A DNA stretch of 64,000 nt, from contig NZ_JNWV01000037.1 in NCBI RefSeq assembly GCF_000716535.1, positions 62,001 to 126,000 of the forward strand, in the 5' to 3' direction. The first letter of the stretch is position 1. Every line of letters begins with the position of its first letter. A program made the translations under genes and the position numbers. Of the stretch, positions 39,914-48,617 are shown piece after piece. Source of the DNA: Streptomyces flaveolus. Its GTDB lineage: Bacteria > Actinomycetota > Actinomycetes > Streptomycetales > Streptomycetaceae. Under the pieces are notes generated by a model. The model saw nothing but the letters and a program-made list of their open reading frames with translations, did not search any database and was not told where the DNA came from.

Positions 39914-40843
39914 ATGACGACGACAGCGGCACCGGCCACCACCACCCCGGTGGTCGGGTTCGACCAGGTGACCAAGACGTACGGGAGCGTGCGGGCCGTC
40001 GACGGCCTCTCGCTCCGGCTGTACCCGGGCGAGACCGTCGCCCTCCTCGGCCCGAACGGGGCCGGCAAGTCCACCACCCTGGACCTGCTCCTCGGGCTCA
40101 AGCACGCCGACAGCGGCACGGTGAGCCTGTTCGGCACCCGCCCGCGCGAGGCGATCGTCGCCGGCCGGGTCGGGGCGATGCTGCAGAGCGGCGGCCTGAT
40201 GGACGGGGTCACTGTTGCCGAACTGGTGAAGCTGGCCTGCTCCCTGCACCCGCGGCCGTACCCGGTCTCCGACGTGCTGGCCCGCGCGGGCATCGCCCAG
40301 ATCGCCGACCGCAAGGTCGACAAGCTCTCCGGCGGCCAGGCGCAGCGGGTCCGGTTCGCCCTCGCCACCGCCGGCGACAGCGATCTGATCCTCCTGGACG
40401 AGCCGACCACCGGCATGGACGTCTCCGCCCGCCAGGCGTTCTGGGCCACCATGCGCGAACAGGCCGACCAGGGCCGTACGGTCCTCTTCGCCACCCACTA
40501 CCTGGAAGAGGCCGACGCCGTCGCGGACCGGGTCCTGGTGCTGCACCGGGGCCGGCTCCTCGCCGACGGCACGGCCGCCGAGATCAAGGCCAGGGCGGGC
40601 GCGCGGCGGATCTCGTTCGACCTGACCGGTGAGATCGACGAGAGCGCCCTGCGCGGACTGCCGTTCCTCACCTCGGTCGACGTGTCGGGCCAGACCGTCC
40701 GCATGCAGTCCGCCGACGCCGACGCGACCGTGCACGCCCTGTACGGCCTCGGTGTCTATCCCCGCAACCTCGAAGTCGCCGGGCTCGGTCTGGAGCAGGC
40801 CTTCGTCGCCATCACGGAGGCCGAGGAGGCCAAGCAGTCGTGA
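39914..40843 (+). CDS. ABC exporter ATPase, drug-resistance (DrrA-like) type
   Basis: The protein has 309 residues; ATG 39905 is an alternative start three codons upstream. Walker A GPNGAGKST, Q-loop LQSGGL, signature LSGGQAQRVRFAL, Walker B LILLDEPTTGMD and switch His ATHYLEEAD are intact. A C-terminal domain of about 90 residues (RRISFDLTGEID onward) is typical of CcmA/DrrA exporters. It overlaps the permease gene by 4 bp. With the permease and two-component genes it forms a four-gene operon. Confidence 0.94.
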   Translation: MTTTAAPATTTPVVGFDQVTKTYGSVRAVDGLSLRLYPGETVALLGPNGAGKSTTLDLLLGLKHADSGTVSLFGTRPREAIVAGRVGAMLQSGGLMDGVTVAELVKLACSLHPRPYPVSDVLARAGIAQIADRKVDKLSGGQAQRVRFALATAGDSDLILLDEPTTGMDVSARQAFWATMREQADQGRTVLFATHYLEEADAVADRVLVLHRGRLLADGTAAEIKARAGARRISFDLTGEIDESALRGLPFLTSVDVSGQTVRMQSADADATVHALYGLGVYPRNLEVAGLGLEQAFVAITEAEEAKQS

Positions 40844-41580
40844 ACGCCCTCATCAAGCTCGAACTGGCCCGCGCCCTGCGGAACAGGAAATTCCTGTTCT
40901 TCTCCGTGCTCTACCCCTCGATCATCTACCTGATCTTCTCCAGCAGCGCCGGCCCGGCCGCGCGGGTCGACGGCAGCGGCCTGACCGTCGCCACCTACCT
41001 GATGGTCTCCATGGCCTCCTTCGGCGCCCTGACCGCCGTCCTCATGGGCAACAGCGAGCGCATCGCCAAGGAACGCGAGAGCGGCTGGGTACGGCAGCTC
41101 CGGCTGACCCCGTTGCCCGGGCGCGGCTACGTCCTCGCCAAGACCGCGAGCGCCGCCGTGGTGAGCCTGCCGGCCATCGTCGTCGTGTTCGCCGTCGCCG
41201 CCGGCGTCAAGGACGTACGCCTGGACGCCTGGCAGTGGCTCGCGCTCACCGGGGTGATCTGGGCCGGCAGCCTCGTCTTCGCCGCGCTCGGCGTCGCCCT
41301 CGGCTACCTCGCCTCCGGGGACGCGGTCCGCCCGATCACGATGATCGTCTACTTCGGTCTGTCGATCCTCGGCGGCCTGTGGATGCCGTCCACGACCTTC
41401 CCGCAGGTCCTCCAGGACATCGCCAAGTGGCTCCCCACGCACGCGTACGCTGCCCTGGGACGGGCGATCGAGCAGAGCCAGGCCCCGCACGCGGCGGACA
41501 TCGCCGTCCTCGCCGTCTACTTCGTCCTCTTCGCGGGCGGCGCGGCCTGGCTGTACCGGAAGGACACGCTGAAGGCGTGA
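40840..41580 (+). CDS. ABC-2 type exporter permease
   Basis: The 246-residue protein has about six hydrophobic helices. The first (FFSVLYPSIIYLIFSS) follows the short amphipathic entry LIKLELARALRNRKF. An ABC-2 signature-like segment (IAKERESGWVRQLRLTPLPGRGYV, from about 71) leads into the central helices. It partners the preceding ATPase. The exported compound is unknown; related systems export lipids or antibiotics. Confidence 0.93.
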   Translation: MNALIKLELARALRNRKFLFFSVLYPSIIYLIFSSSAGPAARVDGSGLTVATYLMVSMASFGALTAVLMGNSERIAKERESGWVRQLRLTPLPGRGYVLAKTASAAVVSLPAIVVVFAVAAGVKDVRLDAWQWLALTGVIWAGSLVFAALGVALGYLASGDAVRPITMIVYFGLSILGGLWMPSTTFPQVLQDIAKWLPTHAYAALGRAIEQSQAPHAADIAVLAVYFVLFAGGAAWLYRKDTLKA

Positions 41581-41585
41581 GCGCG

Positions 41586-42779
41586 ATGACGGAAGACCCC
41601 CTGACCCGCGAGAAGCGGCCGCAACACCAGGTGCGGCTGGGCCAGGGCCCCCGCACCCGGCGGGACGTGCTGGCCAAGGTGCTGTGGATCGGCGTGTGGC
41701 TGGTCTTCCTCAGCTCACCGGTCGACGACCTGGTGGGCGGCCACCACACCGCGCGCGCCACCCTCGTCGGCTCCCTCGGCCTGGCCGCGTTCGTCGGCGT
41801 CTACCTGGCGCTGGTCTTCCGCAACATGGGCCGGCCCTTCGCGCCCCGTACGGTCGTCGGCCTCATCGCGGTCCTGGCCGTCCTGGCACCCGTCCTCGCC
41901 TACACCCTCGGCAGCGCCTGGCTCGGCCTCTTCGTCTACCTCTCGGTGGCCTGCGGGGCCACCCTGCCGGTCCGGGCGTCGTACTGGGCGATCCCGGCGA
42001 CGGCCGCGCTGATGTACCTCATCGGGCTGCACTCGAACGAGAAGGAGGCCCGCGGGCTGCTGCTCCTCGTCGTGCTCATCGGGTTCGCGATGGTCGGCGT
42101 CGGGCAACTGGTGCGCACCACCATCGAGTTGCGCAAGGCGCGGGCCACCGTGGCCCAGCTCGCCGCCAACGAGGAACGGCTGCGACTCGCCCGCGACCTG
42201 CACGACCTGCTCGGCCACTCGCTGTCGCTGATCACGCTGAAGAGCGAGCTGGCCGGCCGGATGCTGCCCGGCCACCCCGACAAGGCGGCCCAGCAGGTCG
42301 CCGACATCGAACAGGTCAGCCGGCAGGCCCTGGTCGACGTCCGGGAGGCCGTCACCGGCTACCGGCGGCCCCGGCTCGCCGCCGAACTCGCCGGTGCCCA
42401 GGTGGCCCTGACCGCCGCCGGGGTCGTCGCCGAGGTGCCCGCCGAACCCGACCTCGCCGGCGTGCCCGAGGAGGCCGAGTCCGCGCTGGCCTGGGCGCTG
42501 CGCGAGGCGGTCACCAACGTGGTCCGGCACAGCGGCGCCGACCGCTGCGCCGTACGGCTGCTGCGCCGTCAGACCCTGGACGGGCCGGTGCTCGAACTCT
42601 CCGTCGAGGACGACGGGAGCGGGGGCTCCGGGAAGGGGCCCGGCAACGGACTGACCGGGCTGACCGAGCGCCTGGAGAAGGCCGGCGGCACCCTGGAGGC
42701 GGGCCGGGTCAGGCACGGTTTCCGGCTCGTCGCCCGCGTGCCCACGGCCGCCGGGGCGGACGTAGGATCCGGGGCATGA
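41586..42779 (+). CDS. DesK-like sensor histidine kinase
   Basis: ATG 41586 has gaagg 10 bases upstream; GTG 41577 overlapping the permease stop is the alternative. 397 residues. Five or six hydrophobic helices (about 30-170) with very short loops suggest sensing within the membrane. HisKA_3 motif RDLHDLLGHSLS gives phospho-acceptor H206. The HATPase part has the N-box REAVTNVVRH and G-box DDGSGG with GNGLTGLTERL. The pairing with an ABC exporter and a LuxR-type regulator resembles DesKR/YvfTU systems that respond to membrane state or lipophilic compounds. Confidence 0.93.
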   Translation: MTEDPLTREKRPQHQVRLGQGPRTRRDVLAKVLWIGVWLVFLSSPVDDLVGGHHTARATLVGSLGLAAFVGVYLALVFRNMGRPFAPRTVVGLIAVLAVLAPVLAYTLGSAWLGLFVYLSVACGATLPVRASYWAIPATAALMYLIGLHSNEKEARGLLLLVVLIGFAMVGVGQLVRTTIELRKARATVAQLAANEERLRLARDLHDLLGHSLSLITLKSELAGRMLPGHPDKAAQQVADIEQVSRQALVDVREAVTGYRRPRLAAELAGAQVALTAAGVVAEVPAEPDLAGVPEEAESALAWALREAVTNVVRHSGADRCAVRLLRRQTLDGPVLELSVEDDGSGGSGKGPGNGLTGLTERLEKAGGTLEAGRVRHGFRLVARVPTAAGADVGSGA

Positions 42780-43390
42780 CGAGCATGATCAAGGTCCTCC
42801 TGGCCGAGGACCAGTCGATGGTCCGCGAGGCGCTGGCCGCATTGCTCGGCCTGGAGGACGACATCGAGGTCGTCGCCCAGGTGGCGCGCGGCGACGAGGT
42901 GCTCGCGGCCGTCGGCGCGCACGGCGTGGACGTCGCGCTGCTCGACATCGAGATGCCCGGCTGCACCGGCATCGAGGCCGCGGCCCGGGTGCACCGGGAG
43001 CACCCGCGGGTCAAGCTGGTCGTCCTGACCACCTTCGGCCGCCCCGGCTATCTGCGCAGCGCCATGGAGGCGGGCGCCGACGCCTTCCTCGTCAAGGACG
43101 CCCCGGCCGCGCAGCTCGCCGAGGCGATCCGCAAGGTGCTGGCCGGCGAGCGGGTCATCGACCCCACGCTGGCCGCCGCCGCGCTCGCCGAGGGCGCCAA
43201 CCCGCTCACCGAGCGCGAACGCGAGGTGCTCCGCGCGGCGGCCGACGGCTCCACCAACGCCGAACTCGCCCAGGCACTGCACCTGTCCCAGGGCACGGTC
43301 CGCAACTACCTGTCGACCGCCATCCAGAAACTGGCCGCGCGCAACAGGGCGGAGGCGGTACGGATCGCCCGGGACAAGGGGTGGCTGTGA
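42776..43390 (+). CDS. NarL/DesR-type response regulator
   Basis: The 204-residue protein overlaps the kinase gene by 4 bp (ATGA). The receiver domain has acidic pair E11/D12, phospho-acceptor D57 (LLDIEMPG) and K105-type lysine in FLVKDAP. The C-terminal LuxR helix-turn-helix is NPLTEREREVLRAAADGSTNAELAQALHLS-like (from about 142). It probably controls the exporter genes of its own operon. It ends 10 bp from a convergent gene with no clear terminator between them. Confidence 0.95.
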   Translation: MTSMIKVLLAEDQSMVREALAALLGLEDDIEVVAQVARGDEVLAAVGAHGVDVALLDIEMPGCTGIEAAARVHREHPRVKLVVLTTFGRPGYLRSAMEAGADAFLVKDAPAAQLAEAIRKVLAGERVIDPTLAAAALAEGANPLTEREREVLRAAADGSTNAELAQALHLSQGTVRNYLSTAIQKLAARNRAEAVRIARDKGWL

Positions 43391-43399
43391 GGGACCACC

Positions 43400-44266
43400 T
43401 CAGTTGAGCTTGGACCTCGCCGTGCGCGCCTCCTGCCGGATCTTGCGGGCCGCCGACTCGTCCACCACCTCGATCAGGTCGGCGTAGTGCTGTAGCTCCT
43501 CGGCGCCCGCGACGAACTCCCCGCGCTGTACCAGCAGTTGCCCGCGCTCATAGCGCAGCCGCGCCGGATGCGAGGGGATGAGCAGCGCCAGCTCCACGGC
43601 CCGCAGCGCGACGTCCGACCGCTCCGGCCGGGCCGCCGCCCACGCCCGGATGTTGTTCAGGATGCGCTGGACGACCTCCAGCGGCGGCGCCGGCTCCAGC
43701 ATCGAGGGGTCCAGCGGTGTGCCCGTGGCGCCCACGACCAGCAGCTCGGCGTCCGTCCCGGTCAGTACCCGGCCGCCGTCGAACGGATCGGCCAGCACCT
43801 GCTCCGCCGCCGCCCCGAACCCGACCACGAAGTGCCCCGGCAGCGCGACCCCGTACACCGGGGCGCCCGCCCGGCGCGCGACCTCCAGCCACACCACCGA
43901 CAGCAGGATCGGCAGCCCGCGCCGCCGCCGCAGCACCTCGTGCAGCAAGGAGGACTCCAGCCGCTGGTAGTCGCCCGGCGTCCCGTGGAACGCGTAGCGG
44001 GTGCCGAGCAGCCGTCGTACGGCCTCCGCCCACGCCTGCGGCCCGCCCGGCCGGTACGGCAGCTCGCCCGCCAGCCGGTCCAGCTCCGCCTCCGCGGCGT
44101 CGATGCCGGCCTCGTCCAACGAGCCGTCCGTCTCCGCGCCGATCAGCAGACACAGCGCCGACAGGTCCGGCCGCTCGGACCGGGCCTCCTCGGCGAACCG
44201 CCGCCGCACCTCGGCGGAGCGGTCCGGAGGGGGCGGATACGGGGGCGGCAGATACGGATGACTCAT
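43400..44266 (-). CDS. SirB1/YchA-like transglutaminase-fold protein with TPR-like tail
   Basis: The start ATG 44266 gives MSHPYLPPPYPPPP, a Pro-rich N-terminus; 288 residues. The middle shows the SirB1 pattern: LLHEVLRRRRGLPILLSVVWLEVARRAGAPVYGVALPGHF (from about 122), then DPFDGG. The usual catalytic Cys position of transglutaminases is not evident, as in other SirB1 relatives. The last 80 residues form helical repeats (AVELALLIPSHPARLRYERGQLL). Function unknown. It follows the GNAT gene by 7 bp on the same strand. Confidence 0.87.
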   Translation of the reverse strand: MSHPYLPPPYPPPPDRSAEVRRRFAEEARSERPDLSALCLLIGAETDGSLDEAGIDAAEAELDRLAGELPYRPGGPQAWAEAVRRLLGTRYAFHGTPGDYQRLESSLLHEVLRRRRGLPILLSVVWLEVARRAGAPVYGVALPGHFVVGFGAAAEQVLADPFDGGRVLTGTDAELLVVGATGTPLDPSMLEPAPPLEVVQRILNNIRAWAAARPERSDVALRAVELALLIPSHPARLRYERGQLLVQRGEFVAGAEELQHYADLIEVVDESAARKIRQEARTARSKLN

Positions 44267-44273
44267 GGCAGCC

Positions 44274-46115
44274 TCATGCCCTTCCACGGCGAGTTCCACG
44301 GCGGGGTGGGCCGGGTTCGGCGGCCGGACGCGGTGCCTGTCCGGGCCCGGCGCCGGCCGCTGGGCCGCTCGCCCGGCCGGGGACGGGAGCCGGCGCGCCG
44401 TGCGCCCGGGCTGGGACGCCGGCTGCCTCGCCGGCCGGGGACGGGCCGCCGGCTATGGCGCCCGGCTGGGTGTGGCCTCCTGGTGCGGCGCCGGGCATGC
44501 CGCCGGTCCTGGCCTTGGTGCGGGGCGCGCTCGCCGTCCGGGACCGGTCACGGGGCGCGCTCACCGTCCGGAACCGGCCACGGGGCGCGCTCACCATCCG
44601 GGACCGGCCGCGGGGCGCGTGACTCGCCTGGGTGAGGCTGTCGGGGGTGCTGCCGGGCGTGTCACTCGCCTGGGTCAGGCCGTCCGGAGTGCCACCGGGC
44701 GCGTCACTTGCCTGGGTGAGGCCGTCGGGGGTGCTGCCGGGCGTGTCACTCGCCTGGGTCAGGCCGTCCGGAGTGCCATCGGGCGCGTCATTCGCCTGGG
44801 TCAGGCCGTCCGGAGTGCCACCGGGCGCGTCACTTGCCGGGGTCAGGTCGTCGGGGGTGCCATCGGGCGCGTCATTCGCCTGGGTCAAGCCGCCCGGAGT
44901 GCCACCGGGCGCGTCACCCGCCTGGGTCAAGCCGTCGGGAGCGCTTCCCGTCCGGCTCCGGTCGTCGGACTGGCCGGCCGCCTCGAAGGGGGCGTCGGGG
45001 GTGTCCTCCGGCAGGGGCCGGCTCTCGGGGCCGCTCCGCGGCCGGGAGCCGGTCTCGTGTGCAGCCTCCGGCGAGGGACGGTCCGCGGAGGCGGGGGTCC
45101 GTTCCGGTCGGACCCGCTCTTCGGGGGCCCGGTAATGGTGGTAGGCGTGGTGGGGCGCGAAGCCCAGGGCGCCGTAGAGGGCCCGGGCGGACTCGTTGTC
45201 CGTCTCCACCTGGAGCCAGGCCGCCGAGGCGCCCTCCTCCAGCGCGCGCCGGGCCAGCGCGGCCATGACCTCGGTGGCCAGCCCCTGCCGGCGCCGGCCG
45301 GGGTCCACCTCGACGGCGGCGAACCCGGCCCACCGCCCGTCCACGACACACCGCCCGATCGCCGCCGGCGGCTCGCCCTCCCCGGCCCCGGGCACGGAGG
45401 CGAACCACACCGACGGCCCGGTCCCGAGCACCCGCAGGGCCACCTCGCTCACCCCCTTGCGCTGGTACCGCCCGAGCCACGCCTCGTCCGCCGTCCGGGA
45501 CAGGACCACGCCCGCGCCCGCGGCCCGGTCCGCGACCGGCGCCAGGGGCCCGATCCACAGCTCGGCGGTCACCTCCCGCACCCAGCCGCGCCGCTCCAGC
45601 TCCGCGCACAGCAGCTCCTGCGTGCCCTCGGCGCCCGTCGCGGTCTGCACGTACGCGGGCAGGCCACGCTCGCCGTACCAGCGTCGTACGGCCGCCAGGG
45701 CCGCGTCGAGCGGCAGCCCGGGGTCCCCGAGGGGCAGCACACTGTTGGCGCGCCGCGTGAACCCGCCCGCCGCCCGCAACTCCCACTCGCCGAGCCGCTC
45801 GCTCTCCACCGGCCGCCACGCCCGGGAGGTGACCCGCGCCAGCTCCGGGTACGTGGCGGCGGGCCCCCTGCGCCGCGCCGGGGCGGCGGGCACGACCTTC
45901 CCGGCGACCAGCGCGGATTGCGGGATCCGGACGCGTTCGCCGTCCCGCCGTGTGATCATGAGCACGCCACCGTCCCATGATGTGAGAACACCCACCGTGT
46001 CAGTGAACTTCTCCGGTCCGGCACCTGGTTCGCCCAACCGCCGTACAGAGACCCGTTTCCCCACGTCAGCAGGGGTGATTCGGACCTCTGGGCGTCCTTT
46101 CGCCGAGATTTCCAC
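44274..46115 (-). CDS. GNAT acetyltransferase with SH3-like N-terminus and repetitive C-terminal tail
   Basis: GTG 46115 has gaggggtg 9-11 bases upstream; 613 residues. Residues 1-75 form a small beta-rich domain (GKRVSVRRL, DTVGVLTSWDGGVLMITRRDGERVRIP). The GNAT domain spans about 95-330, with the acetyl-CoA loop VDPGRRRQGLATEVM and ETDNESARALYGALGF. From about residue 385 the protein becomes a tail: seven to eight 14-residue repeats (DGLTQASDTPGSTP-like), three 10-residue Arg/Ser repeats (RSRTxSAPRx), then an Ala/Pro/Gly-rich, Arg-rich end. Substrate unknown. It is divergent from fdxA. Confidence 0.85.
   Translation of the reverse strand: MEISAKGRPEVRITPADVGKRVSVRRLGEPGAGPEKFTDTVGVLTSWDGGVLMITRRDGERVRIPQSALVAGKVVPAAPARRRGPAATYPELARVTSRAWRPVESERLGEWELRAAGGFTRRANSVLPLGDPGLPLDAALAAVRRWYGERGLPAYVQTATGAEGTQELLCAELERRGWVREVTAELWIGPLAPVADRAAGAGVVLSRTADEAWLGRYQRKGVSEVALRVLGTGPSVWFASVPGAGEGEPPAAIGRCVVDGRWAGFAAVEVDPGRRRQGLATEVMAALARRALEEGASAAWLQVETDNESARALYGALGFAPHHAYHHYRAPEERVRPERTPASADRPSPEAAHETGSRPRSGPESRPLPEDTPDAPFEAAGQSDDRSRTGSAPDGLTQAGDAPGGTPGGLTQANDAPDGTPDDLTPASDAPGGTPDGLTQANDAPDGTPDGLTQASDTPGSTPDGLTQASDAPGGTPDGLTQASDTPGSTPDSLTQASHAPRGRSRMVSAPRGRFRTVSAPRDRSRTASAPRTKARTGGMPGAAPGGHTQPGAIAGGPSPAGEAAGVPARAHGAPAPVPGRASGPAAGAGPGQAPRPAAEPGPPRRGTRRGRA
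44622..44941. repeat. 42-bp tandem repeats inside the GNAT gene tail
   Basis: About 7.5 units of 42 bp are present, each encoding DGLTQA(S/N/G)D(A/T)PG(G/S)TP on the - strand. Neighbouring units alternate between two variants (gccaccgggcgcgtca and gctgccgggcgtgtca types), which suggests expansion by two-unit steps. The length keeps the frame. It is probably variable between strains. Confidence 0.88.
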
Positions 46116-46255
46116 TGGTCAGTTCACCCCTCCTGTTCGGATCATGCTCCGGAACGGAGATACTAGGGGCGGGCATCGACGACGCCGCGCTCCCGCGCGC
46201 CAGGCGGCGGAGCCTGAGGAGGCCCGCCAGCGCCCTATCGAGGAGGAACGACAGC

Positions 46256-46576
46256 GTGACCTACGTCATCGCGCAGCCTTGTGTCGACGTCAAGGACAAG
46301 GCGTGCATCGAGGAGTGCCCGGTCGACTGCATCTACGAGGGCCAGCGGTCCTTGTACATCCACCCGGACGAATGCGTCGACTGTGGTGCCTGTGAGCCGG
46401 TCTGCCCGGTCGAGGCGATCTTCTACGAGGACGACGTCCCCGAGGAGTGGAAGGACTACTACAAGGCGAACGTCGAGTTCTTCGACGAGCTCGGCTCTCC
46501 CGGCGGCGCCAGCAAGCTGGGGCTGATCGAGCGCGACCACCCCTTCGTCGCCGCGCTGCCGCCGCAGGGCGAGTGA
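46256..46576 (+). CDS. fdxA: 7Fe-8S ferredoxin
   Basis: GTG 46256 follows gaggaggaacgacagc; 106 residues. Cysteines C9, C17 and C50 fit the [3Fe-4S] cluster and C21, C40, C43 and C46 the [4Fe-4S] cluster (CIEECPVDC, CVDCGACEPVC). The C-terminal 50 residues, with EEWKDYYKAN, match the actinobacterial FdxA/FdxC type. It is a soluble electron carrier. It lies just upstream of dapC, as in M. tuberculosis (fdxC-dapC). Confidence 0.96.
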   Translation: MTYVIAQPCVDVKDKACIEECPVDCIYEGQRSLYIHPDECVDCGACEPVCPVEAIFYEDDVPEEWKDYYKANVEFFDELGSPGGASKLGLIERDHPFVAALPPQGE

Positions 46577-46699
46577 CCGTCTGAGCGTCAAGCGGCCGCC
46601 AACCGCGCCGCCTCGGTCCCGTACGGCCCGGATCACCCTGATCACCGCCGCACGGGACCGAGGTGTTTGCCGCACCGTACGAAAGTGAGCCTGATTCCC

Positions 46700-47797
46700 G
46701 TGTCCGCAGTCTCCGACCGGCTTCCCACCTTCCCCTGGGACAAGCTGGAGCCGTACAAGAAGACGGCCGCGGCCCACCCGGACGGCATCGTCGACCTCTC
46801 CGTCGGCACCCCGGTCGACCCGGTCCCCGAGCTGGTCCAGAAGGCCCTGATCGACGCGGCCGACTCCCCGGGCTACCCGACCGTCTGGGGCACCCCCGCC
46901 CTGCGCGACGCGATCACCGGCTGGCTGGAGCGCCGCCTGGGCGCCCGCGGGGTCACCCACCGGCACGTCCTGCCGGTCGTCGGCTCCAAGGAGCTGGTGG
47001 CCTGGCTGCCGACCCAGCTCGGCCTCGGCCCCGGCGACAAGGTCGCGTACCCGCGCCTCGCCTACCCCACCTACGAGGTCGGCGCCCGCCTGGCCCGCGC
47101 CGAGTACGAGGTCTACGACGACCCGCGCGACCTGGACCCGGCCGGCCTGAAGCTGCTCTGGCTGAACTCGCCGTCCAACCCCACGGGCAAGGTCCTCTCC
47201 CGGCAGGAGCTGACGGACATCGTCGCCTGGGCCCGCGCCCACGACGTCCTCGTCTTCTCCGACGAGTGCTACCTGGAGCTGGGCTGGGAGGCCGACCCGG
47301 TCTCGGTCCTGCACCCGGACGTCAACGGCGGCTCCTGCGACGGCATCGTCGCCGTCCACTCCCTGTCCAAGCGCTCCAACCTGGCGGGCTACCGCGCGGC
47401 CTTCATCGCCGGCGACCCGGCCGTCCTGGGTCCCCTCCTGGAGATCCGCAAGCACGGCGGCATGATGACCTCCGCACCGACGCAGGCGGCGGTCGTGGCC
47501 GCGCTCGGCGACGACGTCCACGTCCACGAGCAGCGCGAGCGCTACGCCGCCCGCCGCGAGGCCCTCCGGGAGGCGCTCGTCGCCAACGGCTTCCGCATCG
47601 AACACAGCGAGGCGAGCCTCTACCTCTGGGCCACCCGCGACGAGTCCTGCTGGACCACGGTCGCCCGTCTGGCCGCCCGGGGCATCCTGGTGGCCCCGGG
47701 CGACTTCTACGGCGAGGCGGGCGAGAACCACGTACGCGTGGCGTTCACCGCGACGGACGAACGCGTACGGGCGGCGGTGGCGCGCCTGACCGCGTAG
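46700..47797 (+). CDS. dapC: N-succinyldiaminopimelate aminotransferase
   Basis: GTG 46700 is chosen because conserved sequence (LPTFPWDKLEPY) follows at once; GTG 46685 and an earlier ATG are alternatives. 365 residues. A fold-type I PLP enzyme: substrate motif LNSPSNPTGKV, the acidic PLP contact DECYLELGW and the PLP lysine in HSLSKRSNLAGYR (about 238). It makes N-succinyl-LL-2,6-diaminopimelate for lysine and peptidoglycan. dapE lies 2 kb downstream, so two steps of the succinylase branch are close together. Confidence 0.93.
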   Translation: MSAVSDRLPTFPWDKLEPYKKTAAAHPDGIVDLSVGTPVDPVPELVQKALIDAADSPGYPTVWGTPALRDAITGWLERRLGARGVTHRHVLPVVGSKELVAWLPTQLGLGPGDKVAYPRLAYPTYEVGARLARAEYEVYDDPRDLDPAGLKLLWLNSPSNPTGKVLSRQELTDIVAWARAHDVLVFSDECYLELGWEADPVSVLHPDVNGGSCDGIVAVHSLSKRSNLAGYRAAFIAGDPAVLGPLLEIRKHGGMMTSAPTQAAVVAALGDDVHVHEQRERYAARREALREALVANGFRIEHSEASLYLWATRDESCWTTVARLAARGILVAPGDFYGEAGENHVRVAFTATDERVRAAVARLTA

Positions 47798-47852
47798 CCC
47801 GGCCCCCCCACCCGTTCCGCCGGCCGCTGCCGCCACCGCCGTGGACACGAAA

Positions 47853-47891
47853 GCCGACGGGGCCCAGGAAGCAGACCTGGACCCCGTCGGC
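47853..47891. terminator. Two-way terminator between dapC and a secreted protein gene
   Basis: Arms gccgacggggcccagg (47853-47868) and cctggaccccgtcggc (47876-47891) pair with one mismatch over 16 bp around a 7-base loop. It sits between convergent genes. Confidence 0.85.
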
Positions 47892-47907
47892 GTTCAGCGC
47901 CGGCCGC

Positions 47908-48330
47908 TCAGCCGCCCAGCGGCAGGCCCTTGGCCGGCAGGGAGGACGTCGGCAGGGACGACGTCGGCAGCCCGCCCTTGGTGAGGGAGTCCGTCGGCAG
48001 CCCGCCCTTCGTCGCGCCGGAGGCCGCGTCCCCCAGGACACCGCCCGCCGTCCCGGCCGCGTCGCCCGCGGCCTTCTGCGCCGCCGGGGCCGCCTTCTTC
48101 ACGGCACCGCCGCCAGTCTTGACCGCGGCCGAGGTGACGCTCTGCGCGGCACTGTCGACGGTGTTGCCGACCTGCGCGCCGTCCAGGGCGGTCAGTCCGC
48201 TCAGGTTCGGGGTGGCCACCGGCAGATTCGTGGCCGCTCCGGCGGAGCCGGCCGCACCGACCCCGGCGGCCGCTCCCGCTGCGACGAGCAGCGCGGCACG
48301 GGCGATCCGGCGGGTCAGAGGGAGGGACAT
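47908..48330 (-). CDS. Small secreted protein with GLPTxSL repeats, unknown function
   Basis: The protein has 140 residues. A signal peptide (RRIARAALLVAAGAAAGVGAAGSAGA, cleavage near 33) contains an RR pair without a full Tat motif. The mature part is rich in Ala, Gly, Thr and Lys (VTSAAVKTGGGAVKKAAP). It ends in short repeats GLPTDSLTK, GLPTSSLPTSSLPAKGLPLGG. Similar Streptomyces proteins are sometimes labelled ATP-binding, but no nucleotide motif is visible. Probably cell-surface or extracellular. Confidence 0.8.
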   Translation of the reverse strand: MSLPLTRRIARAALLVAAGAAAGVGAAGSAGAATNLPVATPNLSGLTALDGAQVGNTVDSAAQSVTSAAVKTGGGAVKKAAPAAQKAAGDAAGTAGGVLGDAASGATKGGLPTDSLTKGGLPTSSLPTSSLPAKGLPLGG

Positions 48331-48617
48331 GATGCTCCATTCGACGGGGAGAGAACGGTGTCTGTGTCCAAGCCCGTCTCCGGCTCGGACGCCGTGACTA
48401 CCGCTCGAAGCCCGCGAAGGTTGCGGACGCCTCAGGTAAAGAATGGATAACGCGTCGCATTATCAGGTGTGGATAAAAACGGGCAAACAGCGTTCGCCGG
48501 AAATCGTGCAGAATCCTTCCCGCCTTTGATTTCCAAGGGTTCCCGCGCCGGTCACGCCACCCGCCCGAACCATCGGACGCCCCGGCGCCGCACAACCCGT
48601 CGGAGTGATCGTCCGTA
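48331..48617. other. Intergenic region upstream of the small secreted protein
   Basis: This 287-bp stretch is the promoter side of the 47908-48330 gene. It includes an AT-rich patch at about 48440-48520, with gataa/ttatc arms and one perfect DnaA-box-like tgtggataa (48468-48476). No other structure is seen. Confidence 0.4.

Noticed and set aside
44622..44941. Regular repeats that could be taken for a CRISPR array
   Set aside because: Units are contiguous 42-bp tandem copies with no spacers and encode an in-frame peptide; no cas genes nearby.
44632..45135. Open frame on the + strand with repeats such as SGVLPGVSLAWVRP
   Set aside because: It is the antisense reading of the 42-bp repeats in the GNAT gene; no ribosome site, and the - strand frame joins a real GNAT domain.
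48468..48476. DnaA box (tgtggataa, complement ttatccaca)
   Set aside because: Only one copy in the area, no dnaA/dnaN genes and no cluster, so not an origin; could be chance.
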